64,000 bases of DNA from contig CM057456.1 in assembly GCA_016271365.2 (NCBI GenBank), positions 663,613,501-663,677,500 on the forward strand, in the 5' to 3' direction. Both the position numbers and the translations under genes were made by a program. Origin of the DNA: Neoceratodus forsteri. Lineage: Eukaryota; Chordata; Ceratodontiformes; Ceratodontidae. Under the pieces are notes generated by a model, which did no database searches, was not told the origin of the DNA, and saw nothing but the letters and a program-made list of their open reading frames with translations. Positions 10,769 to 22,212 of the stretch are shown in pieces (the first letter of the stretch is position 1; each line of letters begins with the position of its first letter).

Positions 10769-10786
10769 CATTCATTTTTCCCCAGG
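10769..10786 (+). promoter_or_regulatory. Splice acceptor before the receptor start codon
   Basis: A pyrimidine-rich tract ending TTTTTCCCCAG|G lies directly before ATG at 10787. Many chemokine receptor genes have non-coding 5' exons spliced to a single coding exon, so the start codon probably lies one base into the last exon. Confidence 0.65.
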
Positions 10787-11899
10787 ATGTCCACAGTTAA
10801 CTACCCAGATCAAGAAAAAGAAGAATTATACATTTCTTACAACTACACCTACTCCACTGATTATGATGATACTGAACCTTGTAAAAAGGATGGAGTGAGG
10901 GATTTTGGATCGTACTTCCTACCAGCACTTTACTCCTTAGTGTTTATAACTGGACTAGTGGGGAATGCCCTGGTTGTCCGGGTTCTGTGCCTGATCCTCT
11001 GCAAAAGAATGAAGACAATGACAGATGTGTATCTCTTCAATCTAGCTGTCTCAGATCTGCTCTTCGTCATCACCTTGCCATTCTGGGCTTACACTGCTGC
11101 ACACAAGTGGATTTTTGGAGAAGCTTTATGTAAATTAATCTCATGGAGCTATGTGACTGGATTTTATAGCAGCATTTTTTTCATCATTGCCATGAGCGTG
11201 GAGAGATACGTAACAATAGTCTGTGCCAAGAAAGCCTCAAAATTCCCAAGACTAACTTCAGCCGTTATTGTGAGCTGCTTTATTTGGCTAGTGTCCTGTA
11301 TAATCTCAGTTCCAGAGGCGATTTTCAACACAGTACAGAACGAGAACAGTCGTATGACCTGTACAGCTAGCATTAATGATGGTAATGATATGGTTAAGAA
11401 ATGGAAACTTGTTCATAATTTTGAAATCAATATCTTAGGACTGTTCATTCCTTTGATCATAATGACCTTCTGCTATACCCAAATTATCAAGACTTTACTT
11501 GAAAAGTGGTCTTTTAATCCCCAAGGTTGGAAAAAACGCAGAGCTGTAAGGCTCATTTTTATTGTGATGCTTGTATTTTTCATCTTCTGGACACCATACA
11601 ATATTGCTCTTTTGCTGCGTTCTTTAGAAATACTTGGCGTGTATGAAGGTTGCTCTTTGAGCAAGAACCTAGACATTTCACTGCAAGTGACAGAAACCAT
11701 TGCATTTGTTCACTGTTGCTTGAACCCAGTTATCTATGTCTTTGTTGGAGCCAAGTTTAAGCATTATCTGGTTGGACTCTTAAAGAAATGGCTTCCATCT
11801 TTCATTATTTGTAAAATCTGTGACACTTCCCGGCGAGAGAGTGTTAGCTCAGTGCAGACACAGTCTTCTTATGATCAGAATGTTTTTTCTGCTTTGTAA
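10787..11899 (+). CDS. CC chemokine receptor-like GPCR (CCR1/2/3/5-CCR4 group)
   Basis: An intact 370-residue class A GPCR, the usual length for chemokine receptors. It would bind a CC chemokine at the cell surface and couple to Gi on leukocytes. The extracellular N-terminus (1-42) is Tyr/Asp/Glu-rich with one N-glycosylation site (N19) and likely tyrosine sulfation. C32 and C289 can form the chemokine-receptor disulphide, and C115-C192 the conserved TM3-ECL2 one. Hallmarks: GN60, LAVSD90, LPFW97-100, WTPYN 268-272, QVTE 300-303, HCCLNPVIY 309-317. The Ser/Thr-rich tail (347-370), ending FSAL, resembles CCR5/CCR4 tails. Odd points: the DRYLAIV motif reads ERYVTIV (139-145), an arginine (R65) lies in TM1, and the TM1-TM2 link looks about two residues longer than in CCR4 or CCR5. 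An atypical (scavenging) receptor is the main alternative. Orthology to a single mammalian CCR is not established. Confidence 0.93.
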   Translation: MSTVNYPDQEKEELYISYNYTYSTDYDDTEPCKKDGVRDFGSYFLPALYSLVFITGLVGNALVVRVLCLILCKRMKTMTDVYLFNLAVSDLLFVITLPFWAYTAAHKWIFGEALCKLISWSYVTGFYSSIFFIIAMSVERYVTIVCAKKASKFPRLTSAVIVSCFIWLVSCIISVPEAIFNTVQNENSRMTCTASINDGNDMVKKWKLVHNFEINILGLFIPLIIMTFCYTQIIKTLLEKWSFNPQGWKKRRAVRLIFIVMLVFFIFWTPYNIALLLRSLEILGVYEGCSLSKNLDISLQVTETIAFVHCCLNPVIYVFVGAKFKHYLVGLLKKWLPSFIICKICDTSRRESVSSVQTQSSYDQNVFSAL

Positions 11900-12178
11900 A
11901 GGAAAACAACTGTAGCTACTCACATTTGTAAAAATTATGTTTACAAGCATTTATTATCTTCTGTAGCCTTAGGTTTATAAACTACTGTAAAAACAAACAC
12001 AAAAAGGCTTTATTTTGCATGAAAATGACGTAGCTCCCATTCCAGATGGTGGGCAGTGGGCTGCTAAGAAAGGTTCCAGGGGATAAATGTTTTTAAGTGA
12101 ATTAGCAAAGACATCTCCTAATATAGGAGCTGAGTAAATACCTATAGAAAACAGGGGAGAAGCTACCTGATGTTAGTT

Positions 12179-12179
<1 letters not shown>
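11900..12179 (+). other. 3' flank/UTR of the receptor gene
   Basis: AT-rich sequence after the TAA stop. I did not find a canonical AATAAA in this stretch, so the polyadenylation site is not placed. Confidence 0.35.
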
Positions 12180-12212
<33 letters not shown>

Positions 12213-12572
12213 CTCCAGTCAGCTTGGATTTAGACGGTGTCTGAGGGAGTCAGACAGAGATCTAAGAGTGCGGCTGGGTGCAAAGATTCTGTCTATCAGG
12301 CTGGGCTACAGCGTCTCGTTAGACTGGGCTAGGGTTTACCTTGCAGGGCTCAATTGGAAGCAGGTATCCAGGTCGGGGTAAGAAGAGAGAGAGAGAGAGA
12401 GACAGACAGACACACAGACAGACAGACCATCAGCCACTGAGGTATTGGAGAGAAGGGAACAATCTTCAAGAGGCAAGAAAAGAGACGTTCATAAGTTCAT
12501 ACAAGTATAAACGTCCGTGAGAGAAAATGCCAGAGAGAGAGGGGTAGAGGGAGGGAGGAAGGGAGGGAGGGG

Positions 12573-12620
<48 letters not shown>
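12180..12620. repeat. GA-rich microsatellite region
   Basis: Runs of (GA)n lie at about 12183-12209, 12388-12403 and 12573-12616, with (GACA)n-like sequence at 12400-12427 and GGGA-rich sequence around 12540-12575. Confidence 0.9.
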
Positions 12621-13503
12621 ACTGTACCTAAAGTGAAAAGAGTGACAAAATGATTAGGACTTTAACTAGCTACAGTAGGAACCTGAAAGAGAAAGAGATA
12701 ATTAGTCTCTGAGGAGAAGTGCTCAGATGGAACACAGCACCCAGATTTGATCCAGGTAGTTGGAGGAGATTGAATAGTGGCAGTACAGCCATGCAGTGGG
12801 GGCAGGACAAATCCTCCCATATTTGTTGATGCCTAATATGCCAGGGGAGGTCACAGATGTTGGCCAAGTGCTGTACAATGAGGCTGTCACTATTGTCCAG
12901 GGAGCTCGCATATTGCTTGTCTGCCCCACATCTGATAACTGAGGGTAGAGCACTGGGGTAGGATCTTATTAGGATGTAATATAACATGCCCCTGAGAGTA
13001 TGAGCAGTGGAAAATGTGATCTGAAGCCCAAGCCAGTATGTAACCACTGGGATGGGGAGAGTTGATTGTGGTAGCACCAAGCAAATGACATCAAAGAGTG
13101 TACTGAAAGTAAAATAAATTCCTGCTACTTGATTGGAGACCTGTGTGTGGACAGTGAATTTGTTTAAACAAAGTTGTCTAGTGCTTGTGAACATGTTGGT
13201 TGTCCCGTGGTTCCACCAAAACTACTAACGTATCCTGCCCAGTCCCCTCCCACTGTGGAAGGACCTATAGTACTTGACAGTCAGAGGTTGACATTACACA
13301 GTTGCAACTTATCAGGACCAAGGGTACAAATAAAGTTGTTGTAAAGAAAAATAAATCAACAACATTTTAAAGTAAAAATAATGCACTGCATCAAACTGTG
13401 ACCAGGTTACCCTGGACTGCCTTCAGGCTTCCACTTGCCCCGAGTATTACCCAAACCATTCCCTATCTATGGGGTTGCACTTCTTGATTCAGGTTCCTGG
13501 GGT
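12621..13503. other. Unassigned sequence with one long chance-like ORF
   Basis: A 174-codon minus-strand frame (12670-13194) has no recognisable domain. I see no second line of evidence for a gene. It may belong to a decayed repeat next to Harbinger element 2. Confidence 0.35.
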
Positions 13504-13708
13504 TTGATTTTCAAAGGTCAGAGAATGATATACTGTGCTTGCGTCAAATAAAAATGAGGTAAGGAGTGAGCAGCATCAAAACTTGCATCAGTTCTGAATT
13601 TATAAAGGCTGCTTGCAGCAAAAACAGGCCTGTTGTGCCAGACTGGCTTGCACCATGCTTGTGTCAAAAAAAGGGTCATGCCATGTCGGAAAGGTGGCCT
13701 GCATCAAC

Positions 13709-13749
13709 AACAACAACAGCAACAACAACAACAACAACAACCACAACAA
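13709..13749. repeat. (CAA)n microsatellite
   Basis: About 13 triplets with two interruptions. It creates a spurious polyglutamine or polythreonine frame. Confidence 0.9.
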
Positions 13750-14239
13750 AAATTGCACCATTCCCTTTGTTTGAATTTTCAAAGCAGGAATGTCATGTTA
13801 TTGTGCTTAAGATTACATGCACCTGTTAGGCCAGCCACAGCCGGTCTACCTGACACTAGAGCATATAAAGAGGCCCACAGCAGGCAGGCAGACCTGAGAT
13901 GAAACTTTGGCATGACTGCAGGAGTACCAGCTCTGGAGTAGTGACATGAAAATATGCGAGGGACTGTGACTCTAATGGGCAGCAGGTTGGCCACTGCAAG
14001 GTGGCAGAGATGAGCCCAGGAACAGGCCAGCAGGGCAAGCCACAAATGCAGTGGACAACCCACAAAAGACATGCTGCATGGAAATACCAGAGGCGGACAT
14101 CAAATAATGACCTGATGGACGAGCAGTGTGTAGCACGACACCGGCTCAACAAGGTGCAATCACAGAGCTGTGCAGTGACCCGAGAAGGAATCTGCAGAGC
14201 AGAACACACACAGGCCATCTTATACCAGTAGCTGTGAAG

Positions 14240-15830
14240 GTCAGCACTGCTCTCTGTTTCCTAGCATCCAGGAGTTTGCAAATACTGACAGGTGATACCA
14301 TTGGCATCTCACAGTCCTCTGTGTCAAAGTGCCTCAAACAATTCCTGGAGGCCCTATTACGCAGGACACAGAGGTACATCACATTCCACAGGATGTACAG
14401 CAGCAGCAGCAGCAGGCCATGAAGCAGGGGTTCTATACCACTGCACACTTCCCATGTATACTGGGTGCAACAGACTGCACGTATATTGCCATAAATGCAC
14501 TGACTACTCATGAGGATGTCTGTGACAACAGAAAAGGGTACCACTGGATGAATATACAAAGTATATGCAACAGCCAGTGTTATATCCTGGCTGTAGTTGC
14601 CCTGTACCCTGAATCCTGTCAAGAGGCCTACATCTTCAGGCACAGTGGACTGCGCAAGGCATTGGAACCCATATACATACAGGGTAGATGGCTGATCGGT
14701 AGATGCATGACACAGACACCAGTACTGTATGACTGTGAAACATTGGATATACCACTGTCAGAGGCACAGCCCAACATGTGCACATGGCATGCTGGTGGTG
14801 TGAACCACAAAGGAGCCATGTGGTTGCATCCTATGGTGTCATGAGTGCAGGGCACAGTGATACAGATAGGCAGACTGTATACAATGTGCCAGAGGATTGT
14901 GCAGACTGATCATGCAGATTGATATGTGTCATAGACGGTTTATCCATGCCGCAGCGAAAGTCATCATGGAGACATCCCTGACAGCGACAGCTGCAGTGCC
15001 GACTGTCAGCATTGCAGTGTCAGGGATGCCTCCATGTATCCATCAGGGGGCTGCACCTCCGAACCCACCCATGTGAGATGCTCTGCCCCCACACCTCCCA
15101 GTCTCTAAGATTCTAACTTGGACCGGGGGAAGGCAAACACCCAGTGAGGCATTCCCGATCGCCATACAGACCACCACAGTGACTGATGGATTTTGCCTGA
15201 TTCCTATTGCTGTGGTGGTCTTTGTGATTATGGAGTCACTGCGGCAATGGTATATGGTCACAGACATAGGTACAACATGTATGCCATGTGATGGATGTGG
15301 GGTGGGGCAGATATGAGGCGATGGGTGGCAGTGGTGGTTATGGTGCCACCACAGGCAGGGCTGCATGTCCTGGTGGCAGGCCGGTTATACACCATGCAGT
15401 CACTAGACCAGTGAAAGAATGACTGTAGACAGACATGCCACCAAGGGTAACCAACACATTCCATTCCCAAAGGTGACAGTGGATATTCACAACAACCACT
15501 GCTGATGACACCAATCAGACATCCAGAGACAGACGCTGTCAGACAATGCAATGAGGTACATGCATCAACATGCTCATTGATTGAGTGGACAACAGGACTC
15601 CTGAAGATGTGATTCAGTGGCTCTACAGATTCAGGGTGGCCCTGCAGGTCACACCCACAATGGAATGCAAGATTTTTCTGGCATGCTACATTCTACACAA
15701 CATTGCCATTGCTCACAGGATACACATGCTTGAGTGGATGGTGACCAGGGTGATGAGGATGATGCTAACGAAGATGATAACCCAGATGCCATACCTGTGC
15801 AGTTGACCACAAGGACATGGACTGCAGCCA
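14240..15830 (+). pseudogene. Harbinger-2 transposase
   Basis: A PIF/Harbinger DDE transposase in two exons. Exon 1 holds the HTH-like GDTIGISQSSVSKCL, then ILGATDCTYIAI with the first catalytic aspartate, then a region reading PESCQEAYIF where the second aspartate (HD) should be, so the active site is lost. Exon 1 ends ...RWLIG at 14698 before GTAGATG; exon 2 starts at 15473 after CCCAAAG with DSGYSQQPLLMTP and reaches LIEWTTGLLK, which keeps the glutamate. A frameshift follows, then FLACYILHNIAIAH and an acidic tail. The splice restores G-DSGY in frame, which supports the exon call. Confidence 0.75.
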
Positions 15831-17119
15831 CTTTACCTGAGCAGACACCACCACCACCGGGCAGCATACCCATGGGCTTCGAAGCACCTGCACAGGCCAC
15901 AGTCAGTGCCCAACAGCAGATTGGACCACCTGGATGATGATAAGCTGGCCTACAGGAAAGCAGGCCCCCCTCTGCCATTCATGGAGACCACCAGAAATGC
16001 AACCAGACCAGCAACGTGGCCATCTAATATTCCAGCCACTTGCTGGAAGAGCCACAAAGATGCCAAGGTGGAGGTTTGCGGCTGACAGTGGACCAAATGA
16101 TTACAGAAACACCAACATGAGTGTTGTTTCTGTGCAGATATGCACAAGGGTTGCCATTGCCTGGGGCTGCTTACAGTCAACGGTCAGCCCTGTTGCAAGT
16201 ATTGTGCCCTTTCTCTGGAAGATGTCCCCATGTGGCAGACAAAAGCATCCACCCAGGCACCCATCCAAATGGGCTGCTATAGATTGCACATGTGCAATGT
16301 CTAAGACTGGTCATTATAACTGAATGCAAGGTAAGAGCCATGAGAAATACCTGTGACATGTCACAATGGAACACCCTGATGCGTAGAACAATGTCAGAGG
16401 CAACCACACTCCAGATGTGGCATGAGACACATAGTGCTGAGTCTGAGTGCTCTGAGCTCCTGGGGCAGGCAACCATTTGGCACAATAGTCCCCAGAAGAG
16501 TGCAGGTGGCTAACCCTCCCCATGACAGAGTCATACTATGGATGTGAGAGGCAGCTCAGATGTCACAGTGCTGTTGTCAAGCACACAGCAGGGGCCTGTC
16601 TGCTGCCCATGATAATATGGGCCCCTGTGCTATCCAGGGTCATGTATTCAAGTAACTGCAGTGCCATCTAACAGGTCTCCTATATACATGGCGTTGCCTG
16701 TAACATGTACCTGCAGACCAGTAGGTCACATGTCAGGTGGTGCAGTGCCTGCAGGTGACAGAGGGCCCTCAGCAGACATGAAGATATGATAATGTGGGAT
16801 GTTGGGCACTGGTATGTACTGCGTTGCATGCCCCCAGTACTGCCTACATGGCTGTAGTCCCAAAGACCATAACAACGATATGTGGAAAATTATGCACGCT
16901 GTGGCACGTCACACAATATTTTTGATGTGTGCTGCATTGAAAGATGAAATGATGCAGCATGCGTCAGATCGATGTAGCATGCACTGGAGTGATGAGAACA
17001 TCCCTGTGATGCATGCAACGGCCCAAAAATATGCTTGCCACCTTCACAGACCACTCCTCACACCGTACCTTGTCAGCCGAGCCCCACAACACAACAAGCT
17101 GCAATGTGCCAGCAGGTTG
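15831..17119. other. Interior of Harbinger 2, no gene recognised
   Basis: By analogy with Harbinger 3 this is where a minus-strand Myb/SANT gene would lie. I could not see one. Open frames are short on both strands. Confidence 0.35.
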
Positions 17120-17380
17120 GAAGAGAGCCCCAAGCTTCAGTGAGGAGGAGACAACACTCCTCATTAGTAATGTGCAGCACTGGACAGGGTGCTACTGCCA
17201 CCTGGCAGCAGCAGGCACTCCCCAAAGACTAGAGACAGAATCTGGCATGGCATAGCTACCAAACTAGAAAGACTGCCAGGGGTCAAGTGGAATGGAATCT
17301 CAGCAGCTTAAACATAGATGGAATGATCTGGCTCTCTAGGAGGAAGACACCATGCAATGTTTCAGGGACGTGGGATGGGA
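17120..17380 (+). pseudogene. SANT/Myb-like protein of Harbinger 2
   Basis: A Myb/SANT-like DNA-binding domain broken over frames: FSEEETTLLISNVQ, then IATKLERLPGVKWN, then QLKHRWNDLALEED. This spacing of acidic start, tryptophan and terminal RWNDL is typical of Harbinger-encoded SANT proteins. It lies on the same strand as the transposase, as does the third gene in Harbinger 3. Confidence 0.55.
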
Positions 17381-19487
17381 GGCTGGTATCACCATGTACG
17401 GTGGTCATCAGTGGCAGACAGGTAAGCAGCACTGCACAAAGACACATGTACTGTACAGCTGTCATTGCCATGAATGTTGGGAGACAAGTAGTAACCTTTA
17501 TGTATACCGTCACTGTCCCCACTGATGTGCAACCCAGTGCAGCCAGCACTGCATAACATGGGTAAGACTACATGGATGCTGCAGTGACCATAGCAGAGGA
17601 TGCACCAGGGCTGAGCCGGCAGGGTTAGTGTCATATACACTGTATGTACACATGCAGGGTCCTGTGCAGTGCTGGAAATATGCCGGGTTATGTGGACTGC
17701 TAGTTAGGTACAGAGGGTATCTCACAACAGCATCAATGCTAAACTGTTCACATTGCCAGCGCACCCAGACATGGTGTGCGTGGTTCTGGTGTTGCACTGG
17801 CAACAGCCATGTTAGTCCATGTACCATACATATGTGTCAAAGGAAGCCGGCATACTGTGCTGTCCCATACTACAGGTGAAGGATGGTGTGGAGAGACAGG
17901 GATGGCAGGCAGCACAGCACAGGGGATCTGGAACAGAGATAGGGGCCAGTGATGGGGGGGGCTCATAGGATGCCCCCCTTGCACTCTCTGACAGTCTTAT
18001 GTGGGCAGTGGCCAGGGGTCATAACAGAGATACACAGGACTGCTGCACTGCATGGTATAATCTGAATGTTGTATAGTGGAATGTGGTGGAAGAAGATGGT
18101 TCCGAGAGTTGCTGTGGGTATGCTGACATAGGTAGGTCTCTGACTATGGGGGAGGGGTCAGAAGATTGGAGGTCATGGACAGATGCCAGATGTGACATGG
18201 GAATGAGTGGGGAAATGCAGGTATGTGGTCAGGAGCCTAGCCCATGCAACATGTACATCAGCAACACTGTGGACATCAGTCATGGCAGGGTGCCATACAC
18301 CACACATGAAGGTGGGCCCCGTGTATGGGTGATGTGCAGTGTAGGATCTGTGGAAAGGCAGGGTGCCTTGCTGGCCCACACAGGTGTGCCACTGCAATGG
18401 AGGGTATTGTAAGGCTGAGGGGTTAATTGGACTGCATTGGGAGGGGTATGTACAGCAACAGAGAGTGGTACCATCACCCCTGTAGTGAATTTGGGTGGTA
18501 GGCCAATTTCTGTGACAGAGAGCCATGCAAAGGTGTATGGACGGCCTGTATGGCAGCTGCAAGGCCAACAGGGCAGGTCCTCTGGGGACAACACCATATG
18601 TCACCATACAGGTACATGCCACTGACTACTACTACAGAGAGGGGGTGTCAATGTAGGGACAGTGCGGTCATGACAGATGGGATGATGGTGATCAGGGAGA
18701 GATGACTTGTGCCTATGTAATGGGTGGTGGCAATGACGACATGGTTACACTTGAATAGGAGGGACCTGCACAAATGTTATGTGATGGTATACCTGTATGA
18801 AAGTTCAGTGAACACATGGCCCAGTGCACCAGCCACCATGCCTCGCGTTGATACAGGTCTTGGTATCCAGCGTGGGTGGAACAGACTGCTAGGTATGGTG
18901 GCCATGTCAGGGTGATGGTGTCAAGGAGGGATGGGGTGGACAAAGGGTAGCACCCCTATGGGTCAAAGGTAATGTACAATAATAGGGTGCTATAGGCAGT
19001 CTTGTGGAGACCTAGGTTATGTACTTCTTTACATGTCATGTGCCAATGTATGTGCAGCATTCCATCTCACTGTCCCCTGTACAGCATGCAGTAAGGCTTC
19101 CTGTATACATTGCCCCATGAGTCCACCATCCACATCGCCCCCTACCCTGCAATGGTATGTATGTGTGTGCCATGCCCCCTGCTATGGCAACATACAGTAT
19201 GAAGCCCCTTTCAGTGCCCTGGGCTTCCATGTGTCTGACTATGATAGTAGCCTCCCTGGGGACTACCATCCCACATAGTAGCACTGGCACTCTGACCCCA
19301 CACCATGCATGTGTTGTGTAACTGTAGCTGCACAGCTACGGTTCATATATGGCACACCCCTGCACCAACACTGCAGTTGTTTGGGCAGAGTAATATGTGT
19401 CACAAAGTCCAGAATAAACACAGTGCGCAGTGTTGTAGCATGACAGCCCTACTGACAGAGCCTACCCTACTCCGAAACAGTAATTCC
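17381..19487. other. GT/CA-rich unassigned sequence
   Basis: No domain or repeat family is recognisable. The composition resembles the non-coding 3' third of Harbinger 3 (37.6-39.4 kb), so it may be the same part of Harbinger 2. Confidence 0.35.
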
Positions 19488-20145
19488 ATCAAAAATAGAG
19501 TACTCCTTAACCTAGAAGTAGACAGGACTGCTAGAGATTTTTAGAAACTATTTAACTTTTATTAAAGTGCAAAAGCCATCAAACACGAAACAGGTCAGCC
19601 TCTTTAGGGATTGAACCCAGTGTTTGTAACTGACAATTTGAAATACAAAATGTGATGATGTCACTTGCCTATTAAATCGTCATCTCGATTGCAACATCTA
19701 TTGAAGGCTGTTATTCTCTGTAATGCACAGAAAATTTAAAGGTGCAGCATGCACCACGTTACTAATAAATCTCATTTGTCTATTACATCACAGGTCTACA
19801 ACCTTTTAAAGCTATATAAACAAATTAATTTAATATTTAAATTATTTATTTGCATTTAATTTTTTTTTCTAGACTTCTTGATAAATAATAATTAATTGCA
19901 GTTACTTCAAGGACTGGTTACTAAACTTGCAACCTCGATGAAAGAGAGAGGGAGCAGAAAAGGATTTCAGAAGCAGGCTAAAGTCCACACTCCTTCCAGG
20001 CACTGACTGTTATGCCTGATCACCCTGTAATTTGGCAAAATGCTATTAGATTCTGGTGATCTAACTAGCCAGCTGTGCTCACTATTAAAGACAGCCTGAG
20101 TCCTGAAAAAAGAGAAAGAAAATAGATAACAAGATGGTCATTGAA
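19488..20145 (-). repeat. Dispersed repeat, inverted partner of 44015-44740
   Basis: On the minus strand this matches 44015-44740 over about 650-700 bp with small indels. Shared landmarks include CATCTTGTTATC, CAGGGTGATCAGG, GTGATGTCATCA-type sequence and AATAAAAG...CTGTCTACTTCT at the 3' end. An LTR-like polyadenylation region is possible, but clear TG..CA ends were not found. Confidence 0.65.
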
Positions 20146-20157
20146 ATAGTTACACAT

Positions 20158-20581
20158 GTTTAGTTAGTTTTTGTTGACCGGGTAAGTGCACTAGACAAAT
20201 CCTGCCTATTTTCAGGCACAACCCAGGGGAAGGGGATACAGATGAATGCCAACTGACCTTGAACAGATTAAACCTTTGGTGGTATTTTTAGTGAATGAGG
20301 GAAATTTGGCCAGGACACTGGGGAAATTCTCCTAATCTTTTCGATAAGTGCCATGGGATCTTTAACATCCACCTGAACTACCACCAATCCAGGCAGATGG
20401 GACCTCGGTTTAACATCTCATCCGAAAGACGGCACCTCAGAAGTGCAGCACCCCTCTCATGCTGCACTACAGTGTCAGTACTGGGATATTAACCCAAGTA
20501 CCAGATGTGGGAACTGAACCCACAGCCCTCTGATTTTCTGGCCTCAGAGGCAAGTGTGCTACCTACTGAGGCACTGACACT
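20158..20581 (-). mobile_element. tRNA-headed SINE, uninterrupted copy
   Basis: About 420 bp on the minus strand. It has a pol III head with an A-box (CTCAGTAGGTAGC) and a B-box (GGTTCAGTTCC), a body with GATGTTAAAGATCCCATGGC, a segment CCCCAGTGTCCTGGCCAAAT, and a tail CCCGGTCAACAAAAACTAA. The body resembles the conserved core of vertebrate tRNA-SINEs such as shark HE1 and Deu-type elements. It is the uninterrupted counterpart of the SINE broken by the LINE at 23780-30818. Confidence 0.85.
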
Positions 20582-20654
20582 GATCATCCCTTTCATGTGT
20601 CTTCATGTTCATCCCTTTCATGTGTCATTTTCACAGTACATGTACAAATTAGGT

Positions 20655-20830
20655 GATTAGATCCCTTGTCCTGAACCAACAGATATTACAGAAAACCATA
20701 AGCTTTCAAACTCTAACATAGTTCTTCAGAAGAAATGGAGAATATTTTCGAAAACTTACTTTTAAAACCCAGAGAAAAAAACAGCATTTTATACATAAGT
20801 GTGACAGATTACCAATTAGTTAAGAAATAC
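20655..20830 (+). repeat. Repeat matching 43240-43405 inverted
   Basis: GAACCAACAGATATTACAG, CAGAAGAAATGG and GTGACAGATTA occur in the same order on the minus strand at 43405 down to 43240. It is probably the same element family as the Penelope-like fragment at 43062-43330, and extends the inverted duplication begun at 19488. Confidence 0.6.
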
Positions 20831-20954
20831 AACCAGAGATAAGCAGGCATCCCTGAGACTATAGTAGTAAGTAAGTCAGATGTCAAGGAATGGAATGTTA
20901 TGTAGTAGCAAATCATCTGATGTTACAAGTCTCACTGAAGCCAAGTTAAAGAAA

Positions 20955-20956
<2 letters not shown>

Positions 20957-20988
<32 letters not shown>

Positions 20989-21034
20989 TGCACATGTTGC
21001 ATGGTAAATATACATATCTGTGGATCTTTAGAGA

Positions 21035-21070
<36 letters not shown>
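20957..21070. repeat. Two (GT)n microsatellites
   Basis: (GT)n at about 20957-20985 and 21039-21070 flank a 54-bp spacer. Confidence 0.95.
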
Positions 21071-21072
<2 letters not shown>

Positions 21073-21802
21073 CCTCACCCCCCCCTTTCTGGCAACAACA
21101 AAACCACAAAGGCATTACCCCTGGCTTTTGGGCAATACCTGGCTTGGGCATCTAGGAGGTCGGAGGGAAAGAAACAAAATAAACATTTCTATTTTACCCG
21201 AGCCCAGGGGAGAGTTACCTAGGTTATGTGGGGTCACACATGTCTGAGGGGGCCCCAAAAAGTCACACAGGTCACACATAGATGGAATGTCCACAACAGG
21301 AATGGTATTGTGCTGCATGGTTTTATTTTGACACTGTTGGTCAGAAATTGGTAGTGCTCCCAAGGGTTTTGCAGGTGCAGAACAAAAAGTACACAGAAAT
21401 TCCACAGGTGAAGAACTTGTACCAGAGTACACACTTCAAACATCCATTCCCCTCTTCTGGGGAAAATGGAAAAAATGGGACACCAGTGATATCCAGAACT
21501 ATTAAAGCACAATCAGAATGGACAGACCCAAAGCACATATTTAGAGAGCACAAGAACCGGATCCATACAGTCTCACATTAGAGCACAGACCTGGATCCAC
21601 TGAGTCCTGAAAGTTACCTGCAGGCACATGTTCTCAAACTTGTGGGAGCACCTAGTTTCCTCCCCTTATTAAATTTCAAAAACTGGGGATACAAAATTAC
21701 CACCCAAACATTTGTAAGCAGATTGGTCCTTCTACAGCCTGGACTGAAAGGTCAGCTCAATTTGGCCAAAGTCAAACTTCTTCTGAAATTACAAAATACA
21801 CA
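21071..21802. other. No recognised feature
   Basis: No domain or repeat family was recognised on either strand. Confidence 0.4.
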
Positions 21803-22184
21803 TTTTAATGTTGGCGCACTTGCACAGCCAACATCTTGTGGTAGTGCAGATTTAGAGGCATGGTTGCTGTTGGGCGAATGCTGGGTCGCACCAGTAGGTG
21901 CGTTCCTCATTCCCTAATCAGCCTGCATGTTGGCACCACACCATACATACTAATGTGGGGGGGCACATCTAAGGAACTGTCTGCTGCAATGCGAGCAAAG
22001 TTGGTCACACACAGTGGACCCTTCCTACATGCTTTGCCAGCTAGAAACATGGTGGCACAGTGGGCACTAAACTGTAGACTTCAGGGGTGCCCAATCCCCC
22101 AGTCGGCTTACCCTGCCCCTCAAGTATGTGCTGATGGGGAGCTCACTCCCTGTCAGCAGAATGTGTCCCCCCTCCTTTTTGCTT

Positions 22185-22212
22185 GCTGAGGGAGTTGTCC
22201 AATCCCCTCAGC
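22185..22212 (-). other. HBE internal hairpin (copy E)
   Basis: GCTGAGGG (22185-22192) pairs perfectly with CCCTCAGC (22205-22212). A second nearby stem runs GCTGA..GGGGAG with CTCCC..TCAGC (about 22129-22156). The stem sequence differs from those of copies A and D. Confidence 0.6.

Larger units (their letters stand above)
13504..19480 (+). mobile_element. Harbinger element 2, decayed
   Basis: A transposase pseudogene (14240-15830, +) is followed by a SANT-like pseudogene (17120-17380, +). The left end is proposed at GGGGTTTGATTTTCAAAGG (13500-13518), which matches the reversed end of Harbinger 4 at about 57056-57075 (GGATTTTCAAAGG). The right boundary is uncertain: the sequence stays Harbinger-like in composition until the inverted repeat block at 19488. 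No intact gene remains. Confidence 0.5.

Noticed and set aside
12670..13194. 174-codon minus-strand ORF next to the receptor gene
   Set aside because: No domain, no splice context, no similarity to other parts of the window. Kept only as an unassigned stretch.
20484..20581. Functional tRNA gene
   Set aside because: A- and B-boxes are present, but the head continues into a SINE body and does not fold as a complete tRNA.
20880..21155. Two opposite 91-codon ORFs over the GT repeats
   Set aside because: Both are translations of (GT)n microsatellites.
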